This document shows, piece after piece, positions 1-12,456 of a DNA stretch of 64,000 nt. The first letter of the stretch is position 1; each line of letters begins with the position of its first letter. The position numbers were made by a program, and so were the translations under genes. Source of the stretch: Panagrolaimus kolymaensis (Eukaryota; Nematoda; Chromadorea; Rhabditida; Panagrolaimidae); contig JAJQJQ010000030.1 in NCBI GenBank assembly GCA_028622995.1, positions 248,001 to 312,000 of the forward strand, given 5' to 3'. The notes under the pieces were generated by a model. That model searched no databases, had not been told where the DNA came from, and saw only the letters and a list, made by a program, of their open reading frames with translations.

Positions 1-45
1 TTTTTTGACAGAAATATTTTATCCAGTTATTTCCAAAAAACTTAC

Positions 46-3000
46 TCCTTCTGTAGTGCATGTGCAAGTTACACATGGGGTGATAGCTTTAGTTTGACCG
101 GTTGCAACAACCAATCCATTCATTTGACACAAAGCTAAAAAATTTATAATTAATTTACTCAAATTCAAAAAATTTTATTCCTATGCCTTACAATTTTCTT
201 TCCAAAGATTAAAATTAATTCCATCTAAATCTTCACACTTTATTTGAGCATTCATTAATTCATCAGGCATATCAAAAACATGAGGTTGAATGGTTTTAAT
301 ATATTTACTATTTTGGCAGAGAATTTTTGCTAAAGTCATTTTACGTATTTCTTGAAGTTGAGGGGCACTGAATCTCGCGGCGGCATTAGAATTTTCATAA
401 TAAAATCTATCACATTTTTTAAGGCGTCGAAATTGTTCCGCCAATAAACAAGACATCGTTGTTCCAAGCTGAAAAAGAAAAAAATAATTATAAATTTAAA
501 ATTTCGAATCAAAACATTTAGAAAATTGTTAGAAAATGGTTGTTTTTATTTTTTTTAATTCAGAGAATAGTAAATTAATAAAACTTTTGTATCCGAACAG
601 TATTTAAAAAAACCGAGGTTTTTTTAAATAATTTTGTTTAAAAATGATTCTAAAAAGTTTTAATCGAAGAAAGTTTTTTTAAAGATATTTTTTTTTTGCA
701 ACAAATTTTCTGAAACTTACCAAAGCTCCCTTTCTTGGCCGTTCACTAGTAATTCCTGGGAAAAGATCGATATCATCAACAGATTCATAAACTTGTCGTA
801 AAGCATTTATAGCTTCAGTATCCATTTCTGTGTATAAATCATCAAAACTTGTTGCTTTTTTTAAACCACAAAGTGGTCGGAAGGAATTGTAAGATTGAAC
901 TCCATGATCTCGAGCTCTTAGAATATTTAGGGAAATTAAATCAAGGCCAGATTTGGGTTCACCTCGACGTGCAAAAAGTTGATTTCTAAGTGCACTGGTT
1001 ATATGTCGATCAAAAGCCATCGAAGGAGTTCCAAGTAAACCCATAATCATGGTATCGATGCCTCCAGCTGAAGTGTTATAAATAGGTCCAACATGTCCAA
1101 AATGTTGAGATAAATCAATGGGTTCACCAGATTTTTTATAATTAAAATCCATTCGAGGGAACATTCGTCGAACTAAAGTATGCCCAAATCGATATGCCGC
1201 GGTTGCAAAGGGATGAGAAATAGCCGCGTCACATGTAGGGTCATAACCTTCATAATATCCAGTTTTAAGGGTTACGAGATCATATTCGTGGAGGAGGTCA
1301 TAACCAATAAGTTTAGGTAAAAATTCACTAAATACAATATGTTGAAGCATAGCGACATGAATTCGACGAGTTTCTTGGAAAATTGTTTCATCATTCCAAT
1401 GTGGATTAATTTGAATTAATTTTCCAGCAATTCTATTATGTTCTCGCATGAATAAAGTGTGCATAACTGTGAGGCCAGGTTGATGAGAATTTCTTTCATC
1501 TCCTAAAAATAATTTTTTTTTTCAGATTTTTTTGCAAACTTTTTTTTTCATTTACTTACCTGCAACGAAGCAAGGTTGATGAGGAAGTGAACGGCAATCC
1601 TTTTCTTGATTTCCTTGTGGCAGCGCTTCATGATTATCATCACCCAAATCCGTGAAATTCATTAAACCTCCACGGAATAGTCTTAAATTATTTGCTTCGC
1701 ATAGTGTTGAACCATAAATAACTGAACCATCAATATAAGCTGTAAGTTGATTGAGTTGATTCCGATAACCCAAACTAAGTTGGCCAAGAAGGGATCTTGC
1801 AAAAGGTAAACAACGGGGAGTTCCATCTGGATATGTTGAAGGGAAAAATGGATCATTTGATTCAATTTTCAATGGCATACAATGAACCGAAATTGTTTGG
1901 GGTGAATCACATTTTGTGCAATTAAGAATTTCATCATTGGGTCCTCGAGCGGTTGGAGAATGAGTTAATTCATGATCAATTAATTGACCAAATTGCATAA
2001 CCATATGCGTAAATTTTACGTGACTTATATCTTTATCATCATGAACGCCATTCGATATTTCTCGAGCTGAAGGCAGAGGAGCTCCCGATTTAGCTTTGGA
2101 TCGAGGAGTATCAAATCCATCTTCATAAACCGGCTGCATCAAATGTCTCAAAGGTGTAAAGGCATTGCCAAAATTAGGGAATTTTAAATTATTACACCAT
2201 CCCGAAAATGTTCGATATCGAGATGTATGATCACATGGCAACATTTTAGGTAAGCAGTCATCTTTAGTGGCTTGTCCATCATCAGAAAGGAAAGCTGTGA
2301 AATTATTAACAAAATGAGAAACATCAATTTGGGGTAAAATTTTTTCCAATGATTCCACATCCAATGTTGGAAGTTTTTCGCCATCTGGAAGGGGTTCACT
2401 GAAAAAATAAATTCTATCATTAGTTAATTTGCCAAAAATATAAATTAAAGATTTACCCTCGGAGTAAAATTCTGGTAGTTTCAAGTAATAATTCAGAAAC
2501 TTTACTAACTTCTTTTGATTCAGCTTTAGCTCTCATCATATTTGAATATGCAAATAATGGATCACCTTTTTGGAAGGTTTTTTGATCTGAAATTAAATGT
2601 ATGTAAATTTGAGTTTGGGTTTCCGAAAATTAATCCTTTTAATAATTTTGAAGAGCTTTTAAAAATTTAGTTGACACCAGACTCTTCGGGACCAACTTTT
2701 TTTATATTTTATTTTTTTGGCTTTATACTTACTTTTCCGAATATTTCCAACTTCTCTACGTTTTTGTTCTTCCAAATTTAATTGAGCAATTTTAAGAACT
2801 TTTTGAATGGTTTCTTGAGTTATTGGAAGTTGCAAATCATTTTGGGTATCCTTCCATAAATTTAAATCCATTCCTTTAAATGCGCTTGATTTACAATCAA
2901 TTTGGGAATTATCAAAGCTATCTGGCAAAAGAAAAGATGAAACTTGAATATTTTCTGTTTTAGTTAAGGCACAAATTAATTTTGATAAAGTTGTTGAACG

Positions 3001-5833
3001 AATTTGTGAAAGTTGTTCATCCGTGAATGCAGAGGCAGCAAAATAATTTTCATACCAATATCGATCGCCTGCTTTAGCTCGATAAAATTGATTTCCAATT
3101 ATGCATGAAAGTGTTGAACCAATAAATGAACCTTTTTTAGGTTTTTCTGATAAAACTCCAATAAGAAGATCGATATCATCCACGGATTCATAATGTTCCG
3201 AAAGAATGGTTGGGAAAGTTTCATTAATGAATTCTTTTTTAAGATCGTGGAAAGTGTAAAAACGGGATAAGCCACATTGTCTTCGCATTTGAGTATACGA
3301 TGGAAGGCCATGATCTCGACCTTGCATAAGAGCTATTGTTGCAAGATCCAATCCAACTTTAGAATTTCGAGGTTTAAGGAATTTTCCACGGAAATCGTGA
3401 GATAGTTTGAGACCAGGTATTTCAGCTGGGTCATTTGTCATGTGGCTGAAAATTAGGGGAAAAATCAGTAAAAATTATAGTTAAAGCGTGACTCTCGGTG
3501 AAAACCAAAATTTTTTTGATAACTCACAAGAAAGCCCATTCAACTCCTTCAGCATCATAAAGTTCATCAGGATTATTAAATCTTTCATTTAAAGCCTTTC
3601 TTCGGTTTCCGTTTAGTAAACTAAATGCAGCGACGGTGGCAACAGTTGAAAATTCATTTAAAGTTGTTGAATCTATTTCAAAATCATAATCTGCGCCATA
3701 ACCAGATTCTTTTAGTTTTAAATCAAATTCTCTACAAAAAAATTTATTTGGTTTGGTTGGCAAATTTAAAAGCGATTTCAGAGACTCACTTAATATTATC
3801 ATGACCAATAAGAACGGGAAGAAATTCATTAAAAGTAATGTGTTGAAGCTGGGCGATAACAATTTTTCGTGATTCTTGGAACACTCGTTCATCCGACCAA
3901 TGACGATTTAGATTCTAAAAAATGTTAGGGTTCAAATTATTTTAATCAAATTTAAAATTTAATTTTAAGCGAAAAAATGTTTGGATCTTCTCATAACAAA
4001 AATAACTGTTTTTAATTATTTCCATAATTATTGCTTTGTTGAAGAAAAAAAGTTATAAAGAAAATTTTGATTAACTTGGACTTTAAAAAAATTTCTTTCG
4101 TTTTTTTTTTCGAAGAATTCAATAATTAAAAATTTAGAATAAAAAATTTGTATAAAAATTGTGAAAATTTTCAATTTAATTTTAAAAAATTTCTGAAGAA
4201 TTTTCAATTTTTTTGTTTATTCTCAAGAACTCACCTTTAAAGTTTTAGCTAAATAATTATGTTGTCGAACAAAAAGTAAATGTAATGCAGAAATTTCAGG
4301 TAATAAATTAACATCATTTGTTCCACTTGTGAAACATCTCTTCCTTGTTGGAGATTGACAATAATCATTACTTTGAATATCTTGGGCAAGTAAATCCAAA
4401 ACATTTCCATAACTTGAAGTTATAAGTAATCCACCTTCAGAAGCTCGAAGTTTATCAAGTTGTTCTTTCGTGGAACCATAAATCATTGAAGCATCCAAAA
4501 AACTTGTAACCGTGTTTATTTGCTCGCGATGTCCAAGTTGGCATAAATTTCGTGGGGCTTGAAGTGAACGAGTATAAGGCAAACATGAAATTCCATTTCG
4601 GTTATAAAAATTATCGTTTGCAGGGATTTGAATTGGAATGCAATCAGGATGAATAAAATTTGAATCACAACAAGGAAATGGTTTAAAATTATTATTGGAA
4701 GTTAAAGATAAATATTGATTTGGAATTATTTCACCCAAATCTGATGAAATAAAATAAAGCCAAAATCCAACCATTTCATTTACATTATTTTGTTCGATAG
4801 AAGGATTTTCAAATAAATTTGCTGATATTCCACGAACATTGGGTAAAGTTTGACGGTTTTTTGAATCCTTAAAAAAATAAGGAGTTTATAAATAAAAAAA
4901 AGGAAAAAAATTTATTTTTGTGATTTTTAAAATTTTTATACATATTTTTGTGTTAAAAATTGGCCAATGTTTGCAACAACAAAAATGCAGTGAAATTTAT
5001 TTTTTTGTTATTTCAAAATTATTTTTTGGTTCTTTAAAAAAATACAAATGCCTTGGAAAATTTTCAAAAACGTTTAAACTTTTGTTTTTTTCTTCTTCGA
5101 GTATCTTACTTTAATAGATTGAATTCCATCAGCATAATATGCAGAAGTTAATCGTTGAAATGGTTCATACGCGGTTCCCCAAAGTGAATTTTTAACATTA
5201 TTACAATTTCCACTGATTGAACGATATTCTAAATCTGGACATATTTCAACCGCTTGCCTTGGGCATATTTCTCCCAAGGATGATTTCATAAGGATTTTTG
5301 GATCTAAGCCAAAAGTAATTTCAGATTCACGAAGTCCAAGATTTTTAAGTCGAAGAGCCATCAACGAAGAAACATAAGCTGCTTCGCTGAATGCCTTTGC
5401 TTTGGAATTAACTGGATGAAGATGGCAATATTGTTTAATTGCGGGAGATAAAGGTTGTCCTGAAATTAAAATTAATGTTAAGAAATATTTTTGTTTTTTT
5501 ATTTATTTTTCGCTTAGAGACAAAATTCCACTTACTTATATCAAAATAAGGTTCATTAGTATCATTTAAAATTTGATGCATTTCTCTCATGGCTTCATTC
5601 GCGGTCACTCTTAAAAGAGGTTCAGGAACTTGTTGCCTTTGAAATTGAGCACTTGAAATTCCATAAACTCTTGGATGGCTTGCAACCGCTGAATTAATAT
5701 GGGAAATGGTAGGATCTGCTCCACATGGAATAAATGATTTTCCACATGATATATGGCTTGAATAAATAAAATTAATTAAAAATAAATAATAAAATCCAAA
5801 TGTGGCGGCGGCGGCTAACCAAAGCTGCGCCAT
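46..5833 (-). CDS. Tandem animal haem peroxidase, first domain lacking haem ligands; 3' end beyond window
   Basis: Eleven exons join in consistent phase: 5833-5536, 5459-5110, 4867-4235, 3914-3790, 3731-3528, 3445-2733, 2586-2457, 2398-1560, 1502-721, 468-192 and 134-46, about 1480 residues. The last donor (GTAAG, 41-45) shows the gene continues past base 1. The N-terminus ([20 protein letters not shown]) is a signal peptide or anchor. Domain 2 has the distal motif [10 protein letters not shown], the Arg motif [13 protein letters not shown] and the proximal motif [13 protein letters not shown], so it should bind haem. Domain 1 keeps LLFVRQHN and GRDHGLPSY, but ISSDLG replaces IDHEL and [13 protein letters not shown] replaces the FGH segment. 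It is therefore probably a pseudo-peroxidase. The Cys-rich tail ([11 protein letters not shown]) resembles tails of nematode peroxidases. Animal haem peroxidases oxidise extracellular substrates such as cuticle tyrosines; that role here is inferred. An acceptor at 5850-5851, 16 bp before ATG, suggests trans-splicing. Confidence 0.9.
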
Positions 5834-5851
5834 GTTTTTTAAACAAAGCCT

Positions 5852-7245
5852 GAAAAAACACAAAATATTATTTTTGATTTAAAAGTGTTAAGAAAAATAG
5901 TGAGACAACAAAATAAAACTCGGATAGTAAATTTAAAAATAAAATTTTTACGCTAATACTAAATTGAAGTCGAATAAAACGAAGATGACTGACTGAATTG
6001 AATGACCATCGGCCAGGAGAAGATAGCCATCAATTTTTTTTTCATAATTAATTTTCAACTTTATTTATTTCTTATTATACCAGTTTTTTGTTTCGTTTTT
6101 TCCTAAGCGCATCATTGTGTTCCGTCGATTTCAAAGCCAGCAGGGAGGCAGTTAGAAAATCATCTGGACGTCAGAAAAAGAAGGAAGGCTGGGCAAGAAG
6201 TTATAGCAAGTAGCTTGTAGTAGTAGCAAGTGGGCAAAAGCAGCAACAACGTCAAAAAAAAAAAAGAAGGAAGAAGAAAAAGCTTTGCTTTGCTTTGATC
6301 CTGTTTCACTTTCCTCAAGGCCGGTTTTCCTCTTTCTTTCTCGCAACAACAAAAAATTTTTTTTATCCCCTTTTTAGGATATATTGAATTAAAACATGTT
6401 TAGAAGAAAAAGAAAAAAAGTTGCGCGATAAAGGAGCATCTTCATTTTCATCAAAAATGCGTAACATATAAAACAAGTCTGAGACATATCCAGAAAAAAG
6501 GAGAGGAAAAGATAAAATCCACGAGGAACGTAAGAAAGCATAAAATTTGACGAAGATGAAAGAAGGGAAAGAAAATCTGTTACGTTGAGATCGCGCAATG
6601 ATGAAAAAAATATGAGAAAGAAGAAGAAAACAAGAATCAAGGATTGAAGAAATCAAAAAAAAGGAAAGGAAAAGCTTTCGGTTTAGAATGTAAAAAATGG
6701 CAATTCTCAGCTTTAATATTTTCGATTTTAGAATAGGAAAGTAAAGTTTATAAAAAAGTGAACTTTTTCTTGTCACAAATATGAGCCAGCAAGAATAAAA
6801 AGGCCATTTGGCATCATCGCCAAATCAAATTTGTTTTCATTATCACGAGCTTCTAAAATAAAATTGTGCATCCTAAACAACTTTTTGATCGTTGAACCTA
6901 ATACCATACAAAATAAGCTATAGCTACAATATTAAAAACAAAAATCTGATACATTTGTCGTTACTGTGGTCAAAAATAAAGATAAATATTTCTTTTTTTA
7001 ATGGTGCAACTGCATGAAAGAATCCTGGACAAAGTAAAAAGTAAAGTAACCAAAATGAAAGTAATCACATTTATTTATTTCTAAAATTTCATTTATATAC
7101 ACATACATACACGTAAAGAAGACAAGAGTAATTTTGAAACTTTAATCTATGGACGTGGGAGAAGAAAATGATGAACATAAAAAACGTGTTTCATTTGTAT
7201 CAATCAAATATCATATCCATATAAATCAGCTTCATCCCCATTTGA
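5852..7245. other. Intergenic region upstream of the peroxidase
   Basis: No exon is supported. The stretch should hold the peroxidase promoter (minus strand) and the 3' end of the NAA60-like gene. It has purine-rich runs around 6170-6260 and 6400-6670 on the plus strand. The long open frames here are low-complexity Phe/Ser/Lys readings of these runs. Confidence 0.6.
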
Positions 7246-8825
7246 TTATTCTTTGTTATTGTTGTAAGCAGTGACCATAGCTCCTCCTCCTCCATTTGCT
7301 TGTGATGATGTTAATAATGTTGATGGTCGTCGTTGTTCCAGGATGCGGACATACAAATATCCATGCACATTTTCACCATAATAACTAAAAAAGAGAGAGA
7401 AAAGATAAATTTAGTTTATTTCAAATTCATCATCACAAGGACATTTAGAAACAAGGATTATAGCGCAACGATTAATTAATCAAAATTTTCGAGAAAGAAA
7501 GCCTGTTTTTTCTTACAATTCACCCAAAGTTTGCTAAACTCAAAATCAAAGTTTAAAAATAAACTTTTTTATATTCTCGTTTTCGACCACATACAAAAAG
7601 TTATCACAACCAAAAATGCACCGGAAATGGAACGACTTTAATTATTGGAAGAAAAAAGTCGGTTTTGGAAATAATAATATAAACTAAGAAGGTGATGACA
7701 GAGATGGCTGCTTCGCTAAATCTTGATCATCTGATTGTTTGGTTTCTTCTTTCGCCAAAAATAGTTAATGAAGCAGTAAAACATCATTTTTCTATTGCTG
7801 TTGTATGCGTAGTTTTGCTTTAGAGTTTGATATTTGTTTAGATAATTGAGCTTACTTGATAACAAGAGTGGCCTCAATAGGAAAGAAATACTCACGATTA
7901 AGTAACCTATAGTTAACGAAAGCTTTCTTAAACCTTTAATCCCATACTTTTACATTAAACAGATATATTTAGACTCATGTTTACTAACAAAAGCGCTTTC
8001 GATAGGTACTTATAAACCCCAGAAACGAAGCAAAAGTTAAAGAAAAAACTTACTTTTTGATAAATGCATCACGAAGGAAACCAAATTTTTCATAAAAGCA
8101 TATTGCACGATAATTATCCCATTGAACATGTAAAAATAAAGCCAAAGGTTCAGGATTCCATTTAGAGCAAATTTCAATTAAAGCATTAATCATTTTTGTA
8201 GCATATCCTCGTCTCATATAACACGGATGAACAGCAAGAGAAGAGATATAGGCAATACGAGAATTGAAACGTTGAATCAAAGCTTTTTCAGGTTCAGAAT
8301 AATATTCAGCTCGTTTTTCATCTTCAACATAATTTGGTAGAGAAATGATAAATCCACGTAAATCATTGCTTTCATCATCATCATAGCCTCCAATGGCAGC
8401 GGCGGTGGCAGAAGTAGTAGGAGATAGTTGTCTTTGTTGTTGTTGTTGAGAAGATGAAGAAGACGATGAAGATGGAAAGATACCAATAGAATAATATCGT
8501 TTTTTGTCGTCGAATGATTCAATGAAATAATCCGTAGTATAGTAAACAGGAAAGGAGATGATACTCAACCTGAAAAAATGAAGATAAGTATTAGTAACTA
8601 TGGTACTCCTCCTTCAACAATATATGGATGAACACAAACCCAAAGTAACAAATAAACAAACAAAAGAACTTACTTTCTAGCTTTGATGGCATCAGTGTTT
8701 GTTAAATGTCGGATTAATTCTTCATTAGTTTCAGATATAATCAGATTATTGCCACCATTATTGATGATGTTGTTATTTGGATCAGTTGAGTTGTTGGTGT
8801 TATTGTTGTTTAAATAATTTCCCAT
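7246..8825 (-). CDS. NAA60-like N-alpha-acetyltransferase (GNAT)
   Basis: Three exons, 8825-8674, 8569-8054 and 7384-7246, give 268 residues in phase. The order of motifs follows NAA60: an N-terminal FPVYYTTDYFIESF segment, beta-4 RIAYISSLAVHPCYMRRGYA with the acetyl-CoA loop, then LFLHVQWDNYRAICFYEKFGF, and a final YYGENVHGYLYVRI strand. NAA60 acetylates N-termini of membrane proteins facing the cytosol and sits on Golgi membranes in mammals (family knowledge). Oddities are a Ser/Gln/Ala-rich insert near residues 75-120 and a Gly-rich C-terminus without the usual helical tail. The chosen start gives MGNYLN, whose Gly2 could be N-myristoylated (inference). A second ATG 5 bases upstream soon hits a stop. 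NAA50 is the main alternative. A second GNAT gene lies 290 bp upstream on the same strand. Confidence 0.85.
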
Positions 8826-9115
8826 CATTCATTCATACAACAAACAGTGTCAATATTTTTTCAATTTCAAAAAATCAGGAGAAAATTGCCACACACGACG
8901 AAGACGTTTGCTTTGAATCAGCGTGAAATGAAAAAGTGTAAAACTTTCAAAAACAAAAGTTGTTGCAAAAATTTATTCATCAAAAAACAAAAAATTTGCA
9001 TAAAATTCATGGGAAAGCAAAAACAAAAAAAAGTTTGTTGATTTTTTGAAACTAAAAATTACAATAATAGTTTTTTTAGACAGAGATAGGTGGAATTTTT
9101 ATGAAAGAAAATTCT

Positions 9116-10154
9116 TTAATTACGATTTGAATCTTTATCAACAAATAAAAGGGCATCATCGAATTCATTATAAAATCTAGAAAATAAAAAAATAAGTTTA
9201 ACTTTGCTTTAATAATTTTGTTTGAGCTTCTCAAAAACTGATTCACTCACTTTCGAAGAGTAGATAAAGCACCAAAATGTTGTTTTTCAAAAAATTGTTG
9301 TGCATTAATATTTTTGTGTGGAATAAATAAAAATTTGCCAGTGTTATTTCCCGCAAATTCCATGAATCCATTTAAAAGTTTTGTTGCAATATTATTTCGT
9401 CGATATTTTGGATCAACAATTATTGCAACAATGTGAGAAAGCTATAAAACGCAATTTTACAAAAGATTTTTTAATATGAAGAAAATATTGGGTTACTTTT
9501 TTGCTTGTCATTGCAGCTAAACCTGCTTCGATATCAGTAAATTGTCGAATTTGTGCATAATCTCGAATACCAATAATCATTCCAATCATTTTTCCATCAA
9601 TAAAAGCACCTTTAAAAATGGAATTAGTTCGGTAAAAAATAGTTATTGCTTATTTGAACCACGACAAAATGAAAACTAACTAACCATGAGCATAAAATTC
9701 GCCTTTTTCATTATCACAGATTTCTTTAAATAAAATTCCAATAAAACCATGTGGAAATTCTTTTAATAACCTAAAACCCATAATCACTGAACTTTATTCA
9801 CTTTTTTCAAACCAAATATCGAACTCACTGTTTATAACTTTCCAAATCTTCAAATTTTAGACTTCGAAAAGTTACTTTATCTGTCACATCTTCGTTATTA
9901 ACTCCATATGATGATGGAAGAGATGGAGGAGGAGAAATATTTATTTCAGGTGGAGGTGGAACTGGATGTGAAATATCCAAGGCTTCTGAATTTTTCGGTA
10001 ACTCACTTTCGTCTTTAACAATATCCATGACTTGGGTTTCATTAATTTCCAAACTTTTAACTTTTTGAAAATCCAAAGATTCTCCAACTTCCAAACATGG
10101 ATCAGCAGCATTTTCTTCTAATACAGTATCATAGTTTTTTATTTGGTCCGACAT
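9116..10154 (-). CDS. Diverged NAA60-type GNAT acetyltransferase
   Basis: Five exons, 10154-9829, 9770-9685, 9609-9497, 9441-9251 and 9176-9116, encode 258 residues in phase. Residues 1-100 are acidic and Pro-rich (PVPPPPEINISPPPSLPSS) and look disordered. The GNAT fold follows: EFPHGFIGILFKEICDNEKG (the NAA60-type FP start), GAFIDGKMIGMIIG, LSHIVAIIVDPKYRRNNIAT, and FLFIPHKNINAQQFFEKQHF. The acetyl-CoA loop reads RRNNIA, where GNATs usually have R/Q-x-x-G-x-G/A, so the first Gly is Asn. Binding may be altered. The spacing of 290 bp to the next gene and the shared strand would fit a nematode operon or tandem duplicates. Substrate unknown. Confidence 0.8.
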
Positions 10155-10615
10155 TCTTTTATTTTCAGAGATTTAAAAAAAAGGAGCAAAAAATAAAATA
10201 AAAATTCGTGAAAGTTTTTTTTGTTTTGCTACAGCAGCTTTTAAAAAAACAGAAAAATGAAGCTTCTTTTTTTGCTTTCTTTCGCTGTTGTTTTGTTGCG
10301 TTATTTTTTCTTTGATTCACGCTTTTATTTTATTTTTTGCTTCTGCTTATGTATCATCTTTAATTTTTATGATTCAAATATTCAAAATCGATTGATCAAT
10401 TGCAAAGTGTTCTGTAAAAAAGAAAACAAGGAAGAAACAAATTGCTTTAAGTTTCTATTGATCGATCAAATATTTAAAAGGAGCTTTTGTTTTTAATACA
10501 AAAATACAAGGAAAATGAAACATTGTTTTTTGTAAACTTTATTTGTATTCAAACATGTATATATATTATTGTCATAAATTATTATTAAACTCTAATTACA
10601 AAAAGAAAAATATTA

Positions 10616-11045
10616 TTAATAAATATATCCAAAAAAAGCAATGAAAACAGCAGCAAATAATTTGAAACTTGTAAACATTTCTTTCGCATCTGATGGTTTT
10701 GTTGAAGTTGATAGAGATTTGAGAGGTTCTTGCTTTCCATTATTACAGTTATTAGTTGGTGCTGGTGGACAAGGTACACATGTTGGCGGCTTCATAGGTT
10801 CGGTTGTTGGACCATCGGTATTTGATTGAGGAGTTGAAGGAGCTAATGTTGATGGTTCAGGAGTCGTTGTAGATGGCGGAGGTTCAGGAGTAGTTGGACG
10901 AAGATGAGCTGTAAAAATGGTTTTAGAGAGAAACGTTTTTTGTAAACAACTTACGTTCACCAAATCGATCATGATCAGAATAAGCAAGCAAGAAGAAAGA
11001 GAAAAGTTGAAGAAAAAGCAGCAACATTTTCATCGCAGCAGCCAT
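10616..11045 (-). CDS. Small secreted Thr/Pro-rich (mucin-like) protein, possible GPI anchor
   Basis: Two exons, 11045-10955 and 10908-10616, give 127 residues. An N-terminal signal peptide (MAAAMKMLLLFLQLFSFFLL) is followed by a Thr/Pro/Ser-rich block with TTPEP and TTTPEP motifs (about residues 32-75), a CVPCPPAPTNNC cluster, and a hydrophobic C-terminus (FKLFAAVFIAFFGYIY). A hydrophobic tail ending the protein suggests either GPI attachment or a membrane anchor. The Thr/Pro block is a likely O-glycosylation region. I do not recognise an orthologue. The start is the first ATG of the signal-peptide exon, with two further in-frame ATGs at residues 5 and 7. Confidence 0.75.
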
Positions 11046-12456
11046 CGTCGAACGTTGTCGTTTTCAGCAAAAACAAACAAATGCAAGAATGACAATAAAT
11101 TTTTTGGGAAAAAGTTTATATGGATTTTTTTCTTTTTTTTTATCAAAATGCGTGGAATGTTATTTATTTAAATTACAAATAAATATGGTAAACACTATGA
11201 ATAGTTAAAAGCGCTTAAGATCATGAAACATATATATCACAGTCGTAATATTAAAGATAAGAAGCAACGAAACTGCTGAATATTAGTAAGAACCAAATAA
11301 ACAATGGATCCAAAAAGTCCAGAGAATATTGATAATTTTTTTCGCAATTGACAAATTGGTGATTCTATGAAAGCCAGATATGAGCGACAGAGATAATGAA
11401 GCCTACCATTATTATTAAATATTTTATAAAACAATTATTTAATGGTGCCTGAAAAATATTTTGAGTTTTCAATGATACTAAAATTTTGCTGCTATTTATT
11501 TTTTTAACAGAAGCAATAATCTTTTGCTATTTTTTTGCAATAATTTGGATAATTTTTGTATTTTCTTAGCTGTATTATCAACTTTCGTTGAGGAACTGTA
11601 TGTTACTTCTTTTTATAAGCACGGAAGTGAAATTGGAAATAAAGTTTATTAAAAAATAAATTACAAACAAAAAATAAAAAAAGTAATAAAAAAAATTGTA
11701 CTCGAAATTTCAAAATTGTTTAAATTTTTATTTGCTGGCAAAAAAAGAAATGATTGATATAAATAAAGCTGAGATGAGGAGGATGAGAAAAAAATTTCAC
11801 AATAACATTGAAAATAGAAATGATATTAAAAAAGATTTTAAAAAAGGCAGGTTTATTTATTTTTTTTATTGATTGATAAAAATGAAAATGAGTTCTTTTT
11901 GATGATATTTTTTTTGTGTCGGATAAATAAAATAATTTTTATAAAAAAAATGATAGAGGTTTGATCCCTGAATGAGCAAAAGAGAAATAATTATAATAAT
12001 AAAATAAAAAGATATCCATGGTTTACAAAGAAAAAGAAAATGCTTCTAAAATAAAAAAACGAAAAAAAAGAATAATAAAAATACAAATATGTTTAATTAC
12101 GGTTATACAAAGTAAAAATAGCAACTGTGGAACCAAAGAAAAAATACTTTTTTTGGGTATCATTTTTTAATATTAAAAAAATACAAAATGGTCTGCTAAT
12201 TTTTAAGAAAATATATAACTATTTCCACTAATCCAAAATAAAAAAATCCCTGAATGAAGTAAATAATAAATAAATATTTGCTGAATGAATGGAAAAAAAT
12301 GAGTTTAAAAAAAATATGTTTTTGTACATAAAAAAAACAAATCAAAAAAATTAATTAAGAAAAGTGAAAATAAGCTCAAAAACTAATAAAATAATTATTG
12401 TTTAATTTTTTCCCATGCAAGAAAAAAAATGAATAACTTTACAGCCAAAAATATAT
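11046..12456. other. Intergenic, AT-rich
   Basis: No coding signal is seen. It holds the 3' flank of the C2H2 gene and the upstream region of the mucin-like gene. From 11640 to 12440 it is mostly A-rich (AAAATAAA-type) sequence on the plus strand. Confidence 0.55.

Noticed and set aside
6152..6776. Minus-strand frames of 66, 83 and 137 residues
   Set aside because: Overlapping frames in purine-rich DNA with low-complexity products.
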